A stretch of 64,000 nucleotides of DNA, taken from the NCBI GenBank assembly GCA_017303905.1, contig JAFLBH010000001.1, forward strand, positions 1,031,809 through 1,095,808. Reading direction: 5' to 3'. A program made the translations under genes and the position numbers. The notes under the pieces were generated by a model, which made no database searches, was not told the origin of the DNA, and saw only the letters and a program-made list of their open reading frames with translations. Positions 34,059 through 43,096 of this stretch are shown here, piece after piece. The stretch's first letter is position 1; each line of letters opens with the position of its first letter. This DNA comes from Bacteroidota bacterium (GTDB taxonomy: Bacteria > Bacteroidota > Bacteroidia > B-17B0 > Aurantibacillaceae).

Positions 34059-35138
34059 ATGATAAAAAGAGTTTTTATAAAAATCACACTACTAATGGCC
34101 TTAAATGTATCCGCTCAGCAATTATCAACAAGCGGGCAGTCAAATTTAAAATTTTACAATAAAGCAATTGAGCGATTACAAAAAATGAGCCCTGGTTCAA
34201 TGGGCTATCAAGAAGCGATTTTAGACGCAGAGAAAAAAATTTCATCAATTAAAAAGACGGATCCGGCTTATGATGTTTCCGCCATGGAAGCAGAGATACA
34301 GAAATATAAATCAGATAGCGCCTCTGCAAATGATAAAAAGGAGCAGGATTGGAAGGCAGCAGAAAACGCGTCGGAAGATCTAGATGTAATTTTAAATTGG
34401 ACACCGGCAAGTTATAAGAACAGTAAAACCGATGCTGATTTTGCTGAACTGGATAAAAAGGTGAATGAACAAATTGATTTAATTGGCAATTTCTGTAAGT
34501 CAAGTTTAAATTCTAACGATAAAGAAAGCTTGAGTAAGATTGAAGGGTATTGGGAAGTTTCGGGTTCAGATGAAACAAAATTAGTCAGCACAAAGAATAA
34601 TTACGAAAAAAGTGAAGGTGTTGAATATGCTGTCTATAATTATTATCAAATTAAATGGATTTACAACAAATGGAATGCATTCTCCCAGGTTTTTCCATCA
34701 AGTAAATCTGTAGCTGAAGCAAAGCAAAAATCTCTTGACGTACTAAATATGTTAGGCAGCGCGGAAAATGCCAGGAAGCATGCGCAGGGTGCGATGGCAA
34801 AACGTATTGCAGAGACTAAAATGGAGCCGGCGGCAGTAAGTGACCCACCATTGGAAGCGCAAATAAAGGCGGCCATTTTAAAATCAAAATTTGGCACTGG
34901 TAAAACGGTTGTTAAAGTAAATGTTCATAGCTCATCATGGAGTATACAAAAGAATTCAATCACAGGTGCGATTTTAAGTAGAACAAAAGGTTTTTCCGCG
35001 GCGTTAAAAGGAGCAGATGGCAGTTGTTCACTATTACATTATGTAGATTATAAACAGGATTATGCAGGTGGCAGTTATGGTCAGGGTTATATTAATCTCG
35101 GAGAGGTTGTAGAAATTTTATGTGAAAATGTAAAATAA
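34059..35138 (+). CDS. Exported hypothetical protein sharing a C-terminal domain with the 35414 gene
   Basis: A 359-residue protein with a signal peptide (ITLLMALNVSAQ), a long helical/coiled N-terminal part (about 20-230, rich in K, E, A) and a distinct C-terminal domain (about 285-359): SSWSIQKNSITGAILSRTKGFSAAL...CSLLHYVDYKQDYAGGSYGQGYINLGEVVEILCENVK. The same pattern (W-x-I-x-K-N-x-I-T-G, later S-Y and I-x-C) ends the protein encoded at 35414. No known family recognised. One base separates it from the 90-residue membrane protein. Confidence 0.6.
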   Translation: MIKRVFIKITLLMALNVSAQQLSTSGQSNLKFYNKAIERLQKMSPGSMGYQEAILDAEKKISSIKKTDPAYDVSAMEAEIQKYKSDSASANDKKEQDWKAAENASEDLDVILNWTPASYKNSKTDADFAELDKKVNEQIDLIGNFCKSSLNSNDKESLSKIEGYWEVSGSDETKLVSTKNNYEKSEGVEYAVYNYYQIKWIYNKWNAFSQVFPSSKSVAEAKQKSLDVLNMLGSAENARKHAQGAMAKRIAETKMEPAAVSDPPLEAQIKAAILKSKFGTGKTVVKVNVHSSSWSIQKNSITGAILSRTKGFSAALKGADGSCSLLHYVDYKQDYAGGSYGQGYINLGEVVEILCENVK

Positions 35139-35139
35139 A

Positions 35140-35412
35140 ATGACAAAAAGTAAACTTGATAAAACATTTGGAGCGATAACATTTCTGCTGATTATATGTG
35201 CGACGGTTGTGACATTCACCAGTAATAAGGTATCATTAACAATTAACGTGTGGCAGGCAAGCATTAACGATGGAAAATATTATCCAACATTAAGTGTTCT
35301 ATTAATAGTTCTTCCATTTTTATTAATGATGTTGCCGATTAAAATATTATTGCTGAAAAGAATTAAGAAGAACGAAAACAATCTAGAAGATTTAAGAATT
35401 AATAATAAATAA
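35140..35412 (+). CDS. Small two-helix membrane protein
   Basis: A 90-residue protein with two clear transmembrane helices (about 12-29 and 50-72) and a charged C-terminal tail (KRIKKNENNLEDLRINNK). No family recognised. It starts 1 base after the previous stop and ends 1 base before the next start, so it is firmly part of a three-gene operon with the two paralogous exported proteins. Confidence 0.65.
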   Translation: MTKSKLDKTFGAITFLLIICATVVTFTSNKVSLTINVWQASINDGKYYPTLSVLLIVLPFLLMMLPIKILLLKRIKKNENNLEDLRINNK

Positions 35413-35413
35413 T

Positions 35414-36679
35414 ATGAAAAGGACGATAGGATTTTTAATTGCCTTACATGTAATGATTCAATGTAACGCTCAAAACAAAGATGCGCAACCATACGTGGAT
35501 GGTGCTAAAACTAATATACAGAACCTGGAAAAAAAGTTGGCGTCTCCGATTTGGAAGGATAAAAATTTTCAAACCGGAGTTAAAAGTGAAATAAACACGC
35601 TGGAGGAGAAGATAAGTAAGATTAAGCAAAAGGACGCTTCTTATAATGTTTCGGAGTTCGAATCAAAATTAGCAGCCTTTAAAGCAAAGCGAGATGAAGC
35701 GCTTAAAAGTTTAAGTGATGGGAAAGCCGCCGATAAACAAAAGAAAGAAGATGAGGCTAAGCTGAAAGAACAAGAGAGAATAGCTAATTTAATTATAAAG
35801 GATGATGGCATTACGAATCCAATCCATGAGAAATACGCTGGTAAAATTGTGTTTTCAACGACTGAAATACCAAAAGAAAACCCTACAGAAACAAAATTTA
35901 GTAGTGATTTTAAGATTAATTCACCAATATACGCTCGTATCTATTTAAGAACATCGGTTTTCAATGAAGCACAAAAAGTAAGTACTTCTGAAATTTTTGA
36001 CATTCATGTTGGAATGGTCTATAAAATTTACATTGATGGAAATTTGGCATATGAGGGGCGTGTAAACTTTAAAGGAGATGGTAAGCAATACATGTCTAAG
36101 AGTGAAGTGCGTACTGCAACTAGTATTGGTGGAATACTTAATTTTAATAAGGATGCTTTGTTAAGTGAAGCTTATATTGACGCTTTAGTTGGGTATGATT
36201 CAAAATTAACTGACGGAAAGCATCTTTTTAAGATTGATTTATTTCCAAATTACACCAGTGTGAAGCCACTTACTGAAGTTCCGATTGCGAGTGGTGAGTT
36301 TAACCTCAATGTAAGCAGAGGATTTGCGAATCCGGCAAATCCGGCCATTTGTATGCCTAAAGCCGTAAAGAAAGACCCGGCACTCGAAACTAAGTATAAA
36401 GACTGTGTAAAGAAGTATCTCGTTAATAACAATAAGGATGCTGTTATGAAGAGCTTTGTGTTGTTAAGCGGTGATTGGGAAATTCGGAAAAACGACATTA
36501 CCGGTGTTCCTATTTCGAAAACTATGTATGGCGCCGCGGGGTTATCTTATAAGGATGGAAAGTGTAAGTACGAAACGTTTTCGTTTACTCAGAATTGGAA
36601 TGGAAGTAGTTATAGTACAACTATAGAAACTTCTACTACAGGACAAGATGGAAATATATTCTGTGATTGCTTGAAATAA
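35414..36679 (+). CDS. Exported hypothetical protein with coiled N-terminus and shared C-terminal domain
   Basis: A 421-residue protein: signal peptide (TIGFLIALHVMIQCNAQ), a coiled coil (about 30-125) rich in K and E, a central beta domain (KIVFSTTEIPKENPTETKFSSDFKINSPIYARIYLRTS, about 140-300), then the C-terminal domain GDWEIRKNDITGVPISKTMYGAAGL...GSSYSTTIETSTTGQDGNIFCDCLK, shared with the 34059 gene. The central part resembles beta-rich envelope domains, but no family is certain. Likely periplasmic or surface; function unknown. Confidence 0.6.
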   Translation: MKRTIGFLIALHVMIQCNAQNKDAQPYVDGAKTNIQNLEKKLASPIWKDKNFQTGVKSEINTLEEKISKIKQKDASYNVSEFESKLAAFKAKRDEALKSLSDGKAADKQKKEDEAKLKEQERIANLIIKDDGITNPIHEKYAGKIVFSTTEIPKENPTETKFSSDFKINSPIYARIYLRTSVFNEAQKVSTSEIFDIHVGMVYKIYIDGNLAYEGRVNFKGDGKQYMSKSEVRTATSIGGILNFNKDALLSEAYIDALVGYDSKLTDGKHLFKIDLFPNYTSVKPLTEVPIASGEFNLNVSRGFANPANPAICMPKAVKKDPALETKYKDCVKKYLVNNNKDAVMKSFVLLSGDWEIRKNDITGVPISKTMYGAAGLSYKDGKCKYETFSFTQNWNGSSYSTTIETSTTGQDGNIFCDCLK

Positions 36680-36728
36680 ACAAAACAGAATTGCTTTTTA
36701 ATTTATGGTCTTTCCGTAAATTAGCTAC

Positions 36729-37415
36729 ATGAAATCCATCATCCTATTACACGGAGCTATTGGTGCCTCCGATCAACTCTATCCGCTTAGCTTAGAACTT
36801 AAAAGCAAAGGATACGAATGTTTTACATTGGATTTTTCCGGTCATGGTGCTAAATCTTTTACTAACGGTTTTGGAATTGCGGCTTTCTCAAGTGAATTAG
36901 AAAGTTTCATTGAATCCAATAATTTAAAGCAGCCCCACGTTTTTGGATACAGCATGGGTGGATTTGTGGCTTTGTATTTAGCGTCGAAAAGACACGACTT
37001 AATAGGACGAATTATCACTTTAGGAACTAAATTCGAATGGTCGCCCGAAATTGCTGCTAAGGAAATCAAAATGTTGGATTCTCAAACCATCTCAGAAAAG
37101 GTTCCAAAATTTGCGGAAGCATTGCAAAAACGACATGGTGATAAATGGAAACTCCTCTTGAAAAGCACAGCAGAGATGATGTTAGAACTTGGAAAAAATA
37201 ATGCTTTAACTGAAGAGGAATTTGCAAAAATCTCCAATCACGTTTTGCTCGGTTTAGCAGAAAATGATTCAATGGTATCAGTAGAGGAGACAAATTTTGC
37301 GGCATCAAAAATCAAAAATTCGCAGCGTTTCGAGCTTAAAGAAGCAAAGCATCCAATTGAGACTGTAAGCACAAAGCACCTTGCTGAATTAATAAATCAA
37401 TTTATCGAGGCATAG
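36729..37415 (+). CDS. Alpha/beta hydrolase
   Basis: A 228-residue alpha/beta-hydrolase fold protein: SIILLHGAIGASDQLYPL (oxyanion region), nucleophile Ser in the elbow GYSMGGFVALYLAS (about residues 74-87), acid in LLGLAENDSMVS and the histidine in KEAKHPIETVS. No lid domain large enough to identify the substrate. Cytoplasmic, no signal. It lies 49 bp after the unknown exported cluster on the same strand. Confidence 0.85.
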   Translation: MKSIILLHGAIGASDQLYPLSLELKSKGYECFTLDFSGHGAKSFTNGFGIAAFSSELESFIESNNLKQPHVFGYSMGGFVALYLASKRHDLIGRIITLGTKFEWSPEIAAKEIKMLDSQTISEKVPKFAEALQKRHGDKWKLLLKSTAEMMLELGKNNALTEEEFAKISNHVLLGLAENDSMVSVEETNFAASKIKNSQRFELKEAKHPIETVSTKHLAELINQFIEA

Positions 37416-37442
37416 CATTTTAGATAACTCTTAGGACTAGCC

Positions 37443-37471
37443 CCTTTTCGAAAAATACTCATTCGAAAAGG
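37443..37471 (+). terminator. Palindromic hairpin after the hydrolase gene
   Basis: Perfect 10-bp arms CCTTTTCGAA (37443-37452) and TTCGAAAAGG (37462-37471) with a 9-nt loop, 28 nt past the stop. No T-run follows, so either a weak terminator or a protein-binding palindrome. The rest of the gap up to 37638 shows no gene. Confidence 0.45.
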
Positions 37472-37638
37472 TTATAAAACATTGATTAACATATATTTAG
37501 TTAACTTGCCGGACTGCTAAATCATTTTAACCAATTCATTCACTCAAAACGGTCATTTAGTAAGCTTTGTGGCTGAATGAGTGAGTAATTTGGGTAGATA
37601 TATACATAGTCTACCTTTACTTTATTAAAATTCATCCC

Positions 37639-40600
37639 ATGAGAAAATTATGTTGGTCTCTTTTATCGGTTGGTTTATCGATTTTTTCTTTCGGTCAAAA
37701 AAACGCTATTGATTCTTTAGCCGGTTTTGATTTCGTTGGCGCGCAGGAACACGCTTCACACATGAAAACTGCCGTTGAGAAGTATAAGTTTATGGAACAT
37801 GCTAAACGTACTTATGTTTACAGCAAGTTTCATGCTCACCAAAATGCATTAGTAGTGAATGCTGATGGTTCAGTTTCAAAAGGAATTGGTAATAACACGA
37901 TTCAACAAGGTCCACAACCAGCAGGTTGTAGTAATATCGATTTTGAATCAGGTAACACTTCGGGTTGGACTGTAACCGGTGACAACCAAATTCAAACAAC
38001 AGCCATGGGTAATGATCCTTTTGGAGGTTTCCCTAAAGTGAAGCCGGGCGGAAATTTTTCATTGCGACTAAACGATAATAATATTTCTGGGAAAGTAAAT
38101 TTTACAGCGAGCGCTTCTCGTGTTATTCCTGTTACAGCTATTAATAATCAGTTTCAATTACATTTCGCGTTTTGTATTTTAAATTTCCCTCACCCGGGAA
38201 ATGCAGCTGCAATTTTTAAAATCCAATTTTTAAATGCGGCAAATCAACCTTTATCATGTCCTAGTTTCTCTTGTTATTATGCAAATCCTCCGGGAGCTTT
38301 CGTAGGTATGCCTCCGGGAACTACTCAAACTTCACCACTCAATGGTGTTAATATCGGTAATCAATCTTACCCTGTTACTTATGTGCCTTGGCAAACGATT
38401 GCTATGGATCTTTCTCCATATAACGGTCAGAACATTACGGTTCGTATCGATTGTAACTGGTGTATTTATAATTACGATTGGGGATATTGTTACATTGATG
38501 CAGATTGTATGTCGGCAACTCCATCAGGTACTGTTTGTCCGGGACCATTGTGCGGACCTGCAGGTATGCAAAGCTATACTTGGACTCCACCAAGCGGACC
38601 TGTTGTAACAACCAGTTGTATTACAGCACTTGCTCCTGGAACTTATACTTGTGATTATACACCATTCGCAGCTTGTGCTGCAACAGCAAAAACAGCAACC
38701 TACTTAGTAACTCCTCCTCCTGCTTCAGGATTTACTTCAGCAAACGCATGTACATCGTATACATTTACTAATACAGGAGCAGGTGCTCCGGCAGTTCAAA
38801 CATTTTCATTTGTCGGACCAAGTGCACCTGCATCATATACAACAACTGCGGCAACAAGCACTGTCGTCTTTCCGAGTTCAGCAACATATACGGTCTATCA
38901 AAATGTAGCGATAGGAACGTGTAACTCAACGGCCTCGATGGTCGTCACGCCGCCTCCGCCTCCCGACCCTGCGTTTACCACTCCAACGTACACGCAGTGT
39001 TTAAATGGAAATTCATTTACGTTTAATGCAATACAAGCAACGGGTACACATACCTATGATTTTAATCCTGTCGTCGGTGCACCGGCTAATGGAAGTACCA
39101 ATAATTATGGACCAGTTAGTTTTACAGCTCCCGGTACATATACAGTAGGACATACCATTACAAATACAGGATGTACCGCAAGTACTACTTCAGTGATTAC
39201 TATTAATCCGCATCCGGTGGCGGTTGCTGCGAATAACGGACCAATTTGTACCGGTTCAAATCTTACGTTTACCGGTAATGGTGGCGGAACTTATTCGTGG
39301 AGTGGTCCCGGTGGATTTACATCTGCCGTTCAAAATCCTACTATAACGTCTGCCACCCCTGCGGCAACCGGAGTTTATAATTTAACTGTAACTGTTGCAG
39401 GTTGTACAGGCACAACAAGCACGAATGCAACCGTAACTACCCCTACTGCTTCAGCTTCAAATACGGGGCCATATTGCGCAGGTGCAGGTATTCAATTAAA
39501 TGCAGGTGCAGGTACAGCTTATAGTTGGACTGGACCTGGTGGGTATACTTCTAACTTACAAAACCCAACAATTGCCGGTTCTACCACAGCGATGAGCGGA
39601 ACTTATGATGTTACCATTACAATTGGAAATTGTTTTGCTACGGCATCTACTTCGGTAACGGTTAACGCCTTGCCGCTTCCAAACCCAACTAATACCGGTG
39701 CTTATTGCGCAGGTGATGCGATATTATTAAATGTTGGCGCTTACAATACTTATACTTGGAGCGGACCGGGTGGATATGCTTCTAGTCAGCAAAATCCAAC
39801 TATCTCTAATTCGGCTGTTTCAAACAGCGGTGCGTATACGGTTTTTGTTACAGACGCAAACGGTTGTATTAATAGTGCAGTAACAAATGTTGTGGTAAAT
39901 CCTTTACCTGTAGTTACTGTGAATAATCCTGTGGTTTGTGAAAATGGTAATACTACATTAAGCGCAAATGGTGGAGCAACTTATGCCTGGAGTGGTCCTG
40001 GTGGATTTACTTCTGCATCTCAAAATGCATCTGTATTAAATGCTTCCTTGTCAAATGCAGGACAATACACCGTAGTTGTAACAAGTTCTGATGGATGTGT
40101 GAGTACTGGTTTCAGTAATCTAACGGTTAACCCATTACCTACGCCGGTAGCTATGATTAATAGTCCGATTTGTGTAAATAATATTTTAAACCTCAATGCA
40201 ACAGGCGGTGTTAATTATCAATGGACTGGTCCGAACGGATTCTTTGCCAGCGTATCTAACCCAACTATTCAAGCGAATTCAACAAACTACACAGGAACAT
40301 ATAATGTAGTTGTAACAGATGCGAATGGCTGTACCGCTTCTACATCAGCTAATGCCACTGTAAATCCTTTACCAGTTCCTTCAATTGTTTCAGGACCAAA
40401 CACAGGTTGTGCTCCAATTTGCGTTCAGTATACAGTTAATGCAGCTGCAGGAATTGCAAATGCGGCTTGGAATTTAGGTAACGGAAGTTCTGCTAACGGA
40501 ATTAATTTCGCTGAAACCTGTTATGAAATTCCGGGTATCTACACTATTACTGCCGTAGTTACCGACCAAAATGGTTGTAGCGCGGAAGCAACTTATACAA

Positions 40601-41157
40601 CAGAAGTTTATCCGAATCCGGTAGCTGATTTTAACCACGCTCCGATTAAGCCAATAATTAATATTGACGGTGATGTTGTGTTTACGGATGCTTCACACAG
40701 CGCAAACATTGTAAGCTGGAATTGGTTCTTTATGAATACAGCGCAGTATACATCGAACATGCAAAACCCAACTTTCTTGTATACCGAAGCAGGAACTTAC
40801 GCTGTAGCCTTAGTAGTAAAAAGTGATCACGGTTGTATGGATACAATTGTAAGACCATTAGTAGTTGGTGAAGATTTCGGAATCTATGTTCCGAATGCGT
40901 TTACACCAAATGCGGATGGATTAAACGATGTATTCCAGCCAAAAGGATTTGGTATTGTAGAATATCAATTGCAAATTTTCGATCGTTGGGGTGAGAGAAT
41001 CTTCACAACTAAGAAGTTTGAAGAGTCATGGGATGGACGTTACCAGGGTAGAGGTGATAAATCTGTAGAGCAAGGAACCTACACTTGGTTAATCAACGTG
41101 AAAGATGTGTTTGGTAAAGCACACGAATACAAAGGACATGTAACATTGATTCGATAA
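37639..41157 (+). CDS. Large Ig/PKD-repeat surface protein with gliding-motility (T9SS type B) tail
   Basis: A 1172-residue exported protein: signal peptide (LCWSLLSVGLSIFSFGQ), an N-terminal beta-sandwich with CSNIDFESGNTSGWTVTGD (about 95-290), a Pro/Thr-rich section, five Ig-like repeats with the motif Y-x-W-[ST]-G-P-G-G-[FY] (about 545-920), two PKD-like domains (about 930-1075) and the gliding-motility-associated C-terminal domain (YVPNAFTPNADGLNDVFQP...QLQIFDRWGERIF). Proteins with this tail are secreted by the type IX system and often act as adhesins. Closed by a bidirectional terminator. Confidence 0.88.
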   Translation: MRKLCWSLLSVGLSIFSFGQKNAIDSLAGFDFVGAQEHASHMKTAVEKYKFMEHAKRTYVYSKFHAHQNALVVNADGSVSKGIGNNTIQQGPQPAGCSNIDFESGNTSGWTVTGDNQIQTTAMGNDPFGGFPKVKPGGNFSLRLNDNNISGKVNFTASASRVIPVTAINNQFQLHFAFCILNFPHPGNAAAIFKIQFLNAANQPLSCPSFSCYYANPPGAFVGMPPGTTQTSPLNGVNIGNQSYPVTYVPWQTIAMDLSPYNGQNITVRIDCNWCIYNYDWGYCYIDADCMSATPSGTVCPGPLCGPAGMQSYTWTPPSGPVVTTSCITALAPGTYTCDYTPFAACAATAKTATYLVTPPPASGFTSANACTSYTFTNTGAGAPAVQTFSFVGPSAPASYTTTAATSTVVFPSSATYTVYQNVAIGTCNSTASMVVTPPPPPDPAFTTPTYTQCLNGNSFTFNAIQATGTHTYDFNPVVGAPANGSTNNYGPVSFTAPGTYTVGHTITNTGCTASTTSVITINPHPVAVAANNGPICTGSNLTFTGNGGGTYSWSGPGGFTSAVQNPTITSATPAATGVYNLTVTVAGCTGTTSTNATVTTPTASASNTGPYCAGAGIQLNAGAGTAYSWTGPGGYTSNLQNPTIAGSTTAMSGTYDVTITIGNCFATASTSVTVNALPLPNPTNTGAYCAGDAILLNVGAYNTYTWSGPGGYASSQQNPTISNSAVSNSGAYTVFVTDANGCINSAVTNVVVNPLPVVTVNNPVVCENGNTTLSANGGATYAWSGPGGFTSASQNASVLNASLSNAGQYTVVVTSSDGCVSTGFSNLTVNPLPTPVAMINSPICVNNILNLNATGGVNYQWTGPNGFFASVSNPTIQANSTNYTGTYNVVVTDANGCTASTSANATVNPLPVPSIVSGPNTGCAPICVQYTVNAAAGIANAAWNLGNGSSANGINFAETCYEIPGIYTITAVVTDQNGCSAEATYTTEVYPNPVADFNHAPIKPIINIDGDVVFTDASHSANIVSWNWFFMNTAQYTSNMQNPTFLYTEAGTYAVALVVKSDHGCMDTIVRPLVVGEDFGIYVPNAFTPNADGLNDVFQPKGFGIVEYQLQIFDRWGERIFTTKKFEESWDGRYQGRGDKSVEQGTYTWLINVKDVFGKAHEYKGHVTLIR

Positions 41158-41175
41158 TAAGTATTAATGATAAAT

Positions 41176-41208
41176 AAAAAAAGCCACTCAATTTGAGTGG
41201 CTTTTTTG
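41176..41208. terminator. Bidirectional terminator
   Basis: AGCCACTCA (41182-41190) and TGAGTGGCT (41194-41202) form a tight stem flanked by A- and T-runs, between the large adhesin gene and the convergent enoyl-CoA hydratase gene. Confidence 0.9.
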
Positions 41209-41227
41209 TTGAATGGAATTTTAAATA

Positions 41228-42004
41228 TTACTCGCCTTTAAATTCAGGTTTACGTTTTTCTAAAAACGCTTTTACACCTTCATTATAATCATAAGAGGCA
41301 GCAGCTTCAGTTTGAATAAAACTTTCAAATTGTATTTGTTTATCGTAAGTATTATAAAAACTTTCGTTTAATAAACGTTTCGTTAGCCCGATACCTTTGG
41401 TTGGCATATCCGCAATACCTGCAGCGAATTTTAATGTGTCTGACATAAAAGTGGCATCTTCAAACACTTTATAAATCATGCCCATTTGTAAAGCATCGGC
41501 AGCCGAAACTTTATCGCCTGTAATCATTAAAGCGGATGCACGTTGTAAGCCAATTAATCGTGGTAAGAAAAAAGTTCCGCCGCTATCCGGAATTAATCCG
41601 ATTTTACTAAATGCCTGAATAAAACTGGCCGACGAAGTTGCTGTAACAATATCGCAAGCTAAAGCAATGTTAGCACCGGCACCTGCCGCAACACCATTCA
41701 CTGCGGCGATAATTGGTTTTTCAATTTTACGCAAACGCATTACAATCGGATTGTAATGTTCATCCACAATTTTTTTAATACCCGGACCATTTGGATCAAT
41801 TGCTTCCGATAAATCTTGTCCGGCACAAAACGCTTTTCCGTTTCCGGTTAATACAATAGCGCGGCATTCTTTATCATTTTCAGCATCATCGAGTGCGGCG
41901 TGTAATTGCAAGGCCATTTCGCGATTGAAACTGTTGAACTTATCGGCACGGTTTAATGTGATAACCGTTACTTTATCTTTTTTTTCGGAGGTGATGAAAT
42001 TCAT
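41228..42004 (-). CDS. PaaG-like enoyl-CoA hydratase/isomerase
   Basis: A 258-residue crotonase-fold enzyme very like PaaG, the oxepin-CoA-forming isomerase of phenylacetate breakdown: AIVLTGNGKAFCAGQDLSEAI, PIIAAVNGVAAGAGANIALACDIVTA, FIQAFSKIGLIPDSGGTFFLPRLIG and the C-terminal FLEKRKPEFKGE. The rest of a phenylacetate cluster (paaABCDE) is not nearby, but a PaaY-like gene is at 12933, so a more general role in CoA-ester metabolism is equally possible. Confidence 0.8.
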   Translation of the reverse strand: MNFITSEKKDKVTVITLNRADKFNSFNREMALQLHAALDDAENDKECRAIVLTGNGKAFCAGQDLSEAIDPNGPGIKKIVDEHYNPIVMRLRKIEKPIIAAVNGVAAGAGANIALACDIVTATSSASFIQAFSKIGLIPDSGGTFFLPRLIGLQRASALMITGDKVSAADALQMGMIYKVFEDATFMSDTLKFAAGIADMPTKGIGLTKRLLNESFYNTYDKQIQFESFIQTEAAASYDYNEGVKAFLEKRKPEFKGE

Positions 42005-42031
42005 AATTGTTTAGATATTGTTTTGTCAGTT

Positions 42032-42050
42032 CGAGCGTAGTCGAGAACTA
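42032..42050. repeat. REP-like element TTCGAGCGTAGTCGAGAAC
   Basis: A short imperfect palindrome between the hydratase and arginase genes, with arms GTTC and GAAC. Related copies are at about 10630-10702 and 50588-50606. Confidence 0.45.
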
Positions 42051-43010
42051 AAAATCGTGACTCAATTGATTAGTTGCTTTCTGTAAAATTTCAAAAGCAT
42101 TTTCTGCCATTAAATTTTCTTTATCAAGTGTTGGATTAATCTCAACCATTTCGAAGCAGCAGATTTTTTTACTCCGCATGATATAATAAATCAAGTTACC
42201 GGCTTCTTTTTCTGTAATACCATTTGGCACCGGTGTTCCTGTTCCGCTGGAGATACGTGAATCCATACTATCCACATCAAAGCTTACATAAATTAAATCA
42301 CAGTGATCCAAATAATTTAGTGATTCGATGGCTACGCGCTCAACGGCTTTTTTGCGAATCTCTTGTAAATTGAAGACACGAATTTTATTTTTCTTAATAA
42401 TATAATCTTCCTGCGGTTCATAATCACGAAGCGCTACAAATACTAAATCGTTTGGTTGAATTTTCGGCATGATGCCGCCTAAGTTTTTTAATTTTTCCCA
42501 ATACTCTATGGTTTCGTCATCCGGTTTATTTTGCTGACGGTCTTTATTATCTTCTCCTAATACACAAGCCAAAGGCATTCCGTGCATATTACCACTTGGC
42601 GTTGTATACGGACTATGCAAATCGGCATGTGCATCAATCCAAATTACACCAAGTCGTTTTTGCGGGTAAGCCATACGAATACCGGAAATGGTTCCTAATG
42701 CAGAACTGTGATCGCCGGCTAATACAATTGGAACCTCATCCTTTGTAAGGATTTTTGAAATTTCCTTGGCTAAACGCTCATTCAGGTTGTAAATACCTTT
42801 AATACGCTTAGCATAATCGTTTACAACCGGCTCTAAAAGCAGGTTGTTTTCGTTCGGAATTTCAACGGTTTTAAATTTTTTAAAAAAGGGACTCCCGAAA
42901 TCGAGGGCAGCTATCTTAATAGCGTCAATTCCCATACTGGCACCACGCGTTCCGGCACCAATTTCACTTTTAACTTCAACTATGCGGATAGGTTTTATCA
43001 TTGCCTTCAT
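42048..43010 (-). CDS. rocF: Arginase family enzyme
   Basis: A 320-residue ureohydrolase with all manganese-binding motifs: VLAGDHSSALGT, WIDAHADLHSP and VSFDVDSMDSRISSGTGTP. It fits arginase (arginine to ornithine and urea) rather than agmatinase by the N-terminal EVKSEIGAGTRGASMGIDAI. The start is ATG 43010 or 43001. The gene is divergent from the arginine decarboxylase gene 86 bp away, so both routes of arginine use may share control. Confidence 0.88.
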   Translation of the reverse strand: MKAMIKPIRIVEVKSEIGAGTRGASMGIDAIKIAALDFGSPFFKKFKTVEIPNENNLLLEPVVNDYAKRIKGIYNLNERLAKEISKILTKDEVPIVLAGDHSSALGTISGIRMAYPQKRLGVIWIDAHADLHSPYTTPSGNMHGMPLACVLGEDNKDRQQNKPDDETIEYWEKLKNLGGIMPKIQPNDLVFVALRDYEPQEDYIIKKNKIRVFNLQEIRKKAVERVAIESLNYLDHCDLIYVSFDVDSMDSRISSGTGTPVPNGITEKEAGNLIYYIMRSKKICCFEMVEINPTLDKENLMAENAFEILQKATNQLSHDF

Positions 43011-43096
43011 ATATTTTAGTTTCTTAACATACAGTTAAAGTAAATTACTTACTTTAGCCAAAATTTTTCAAAGTAACTCACTTACTTCTTTTAAAA

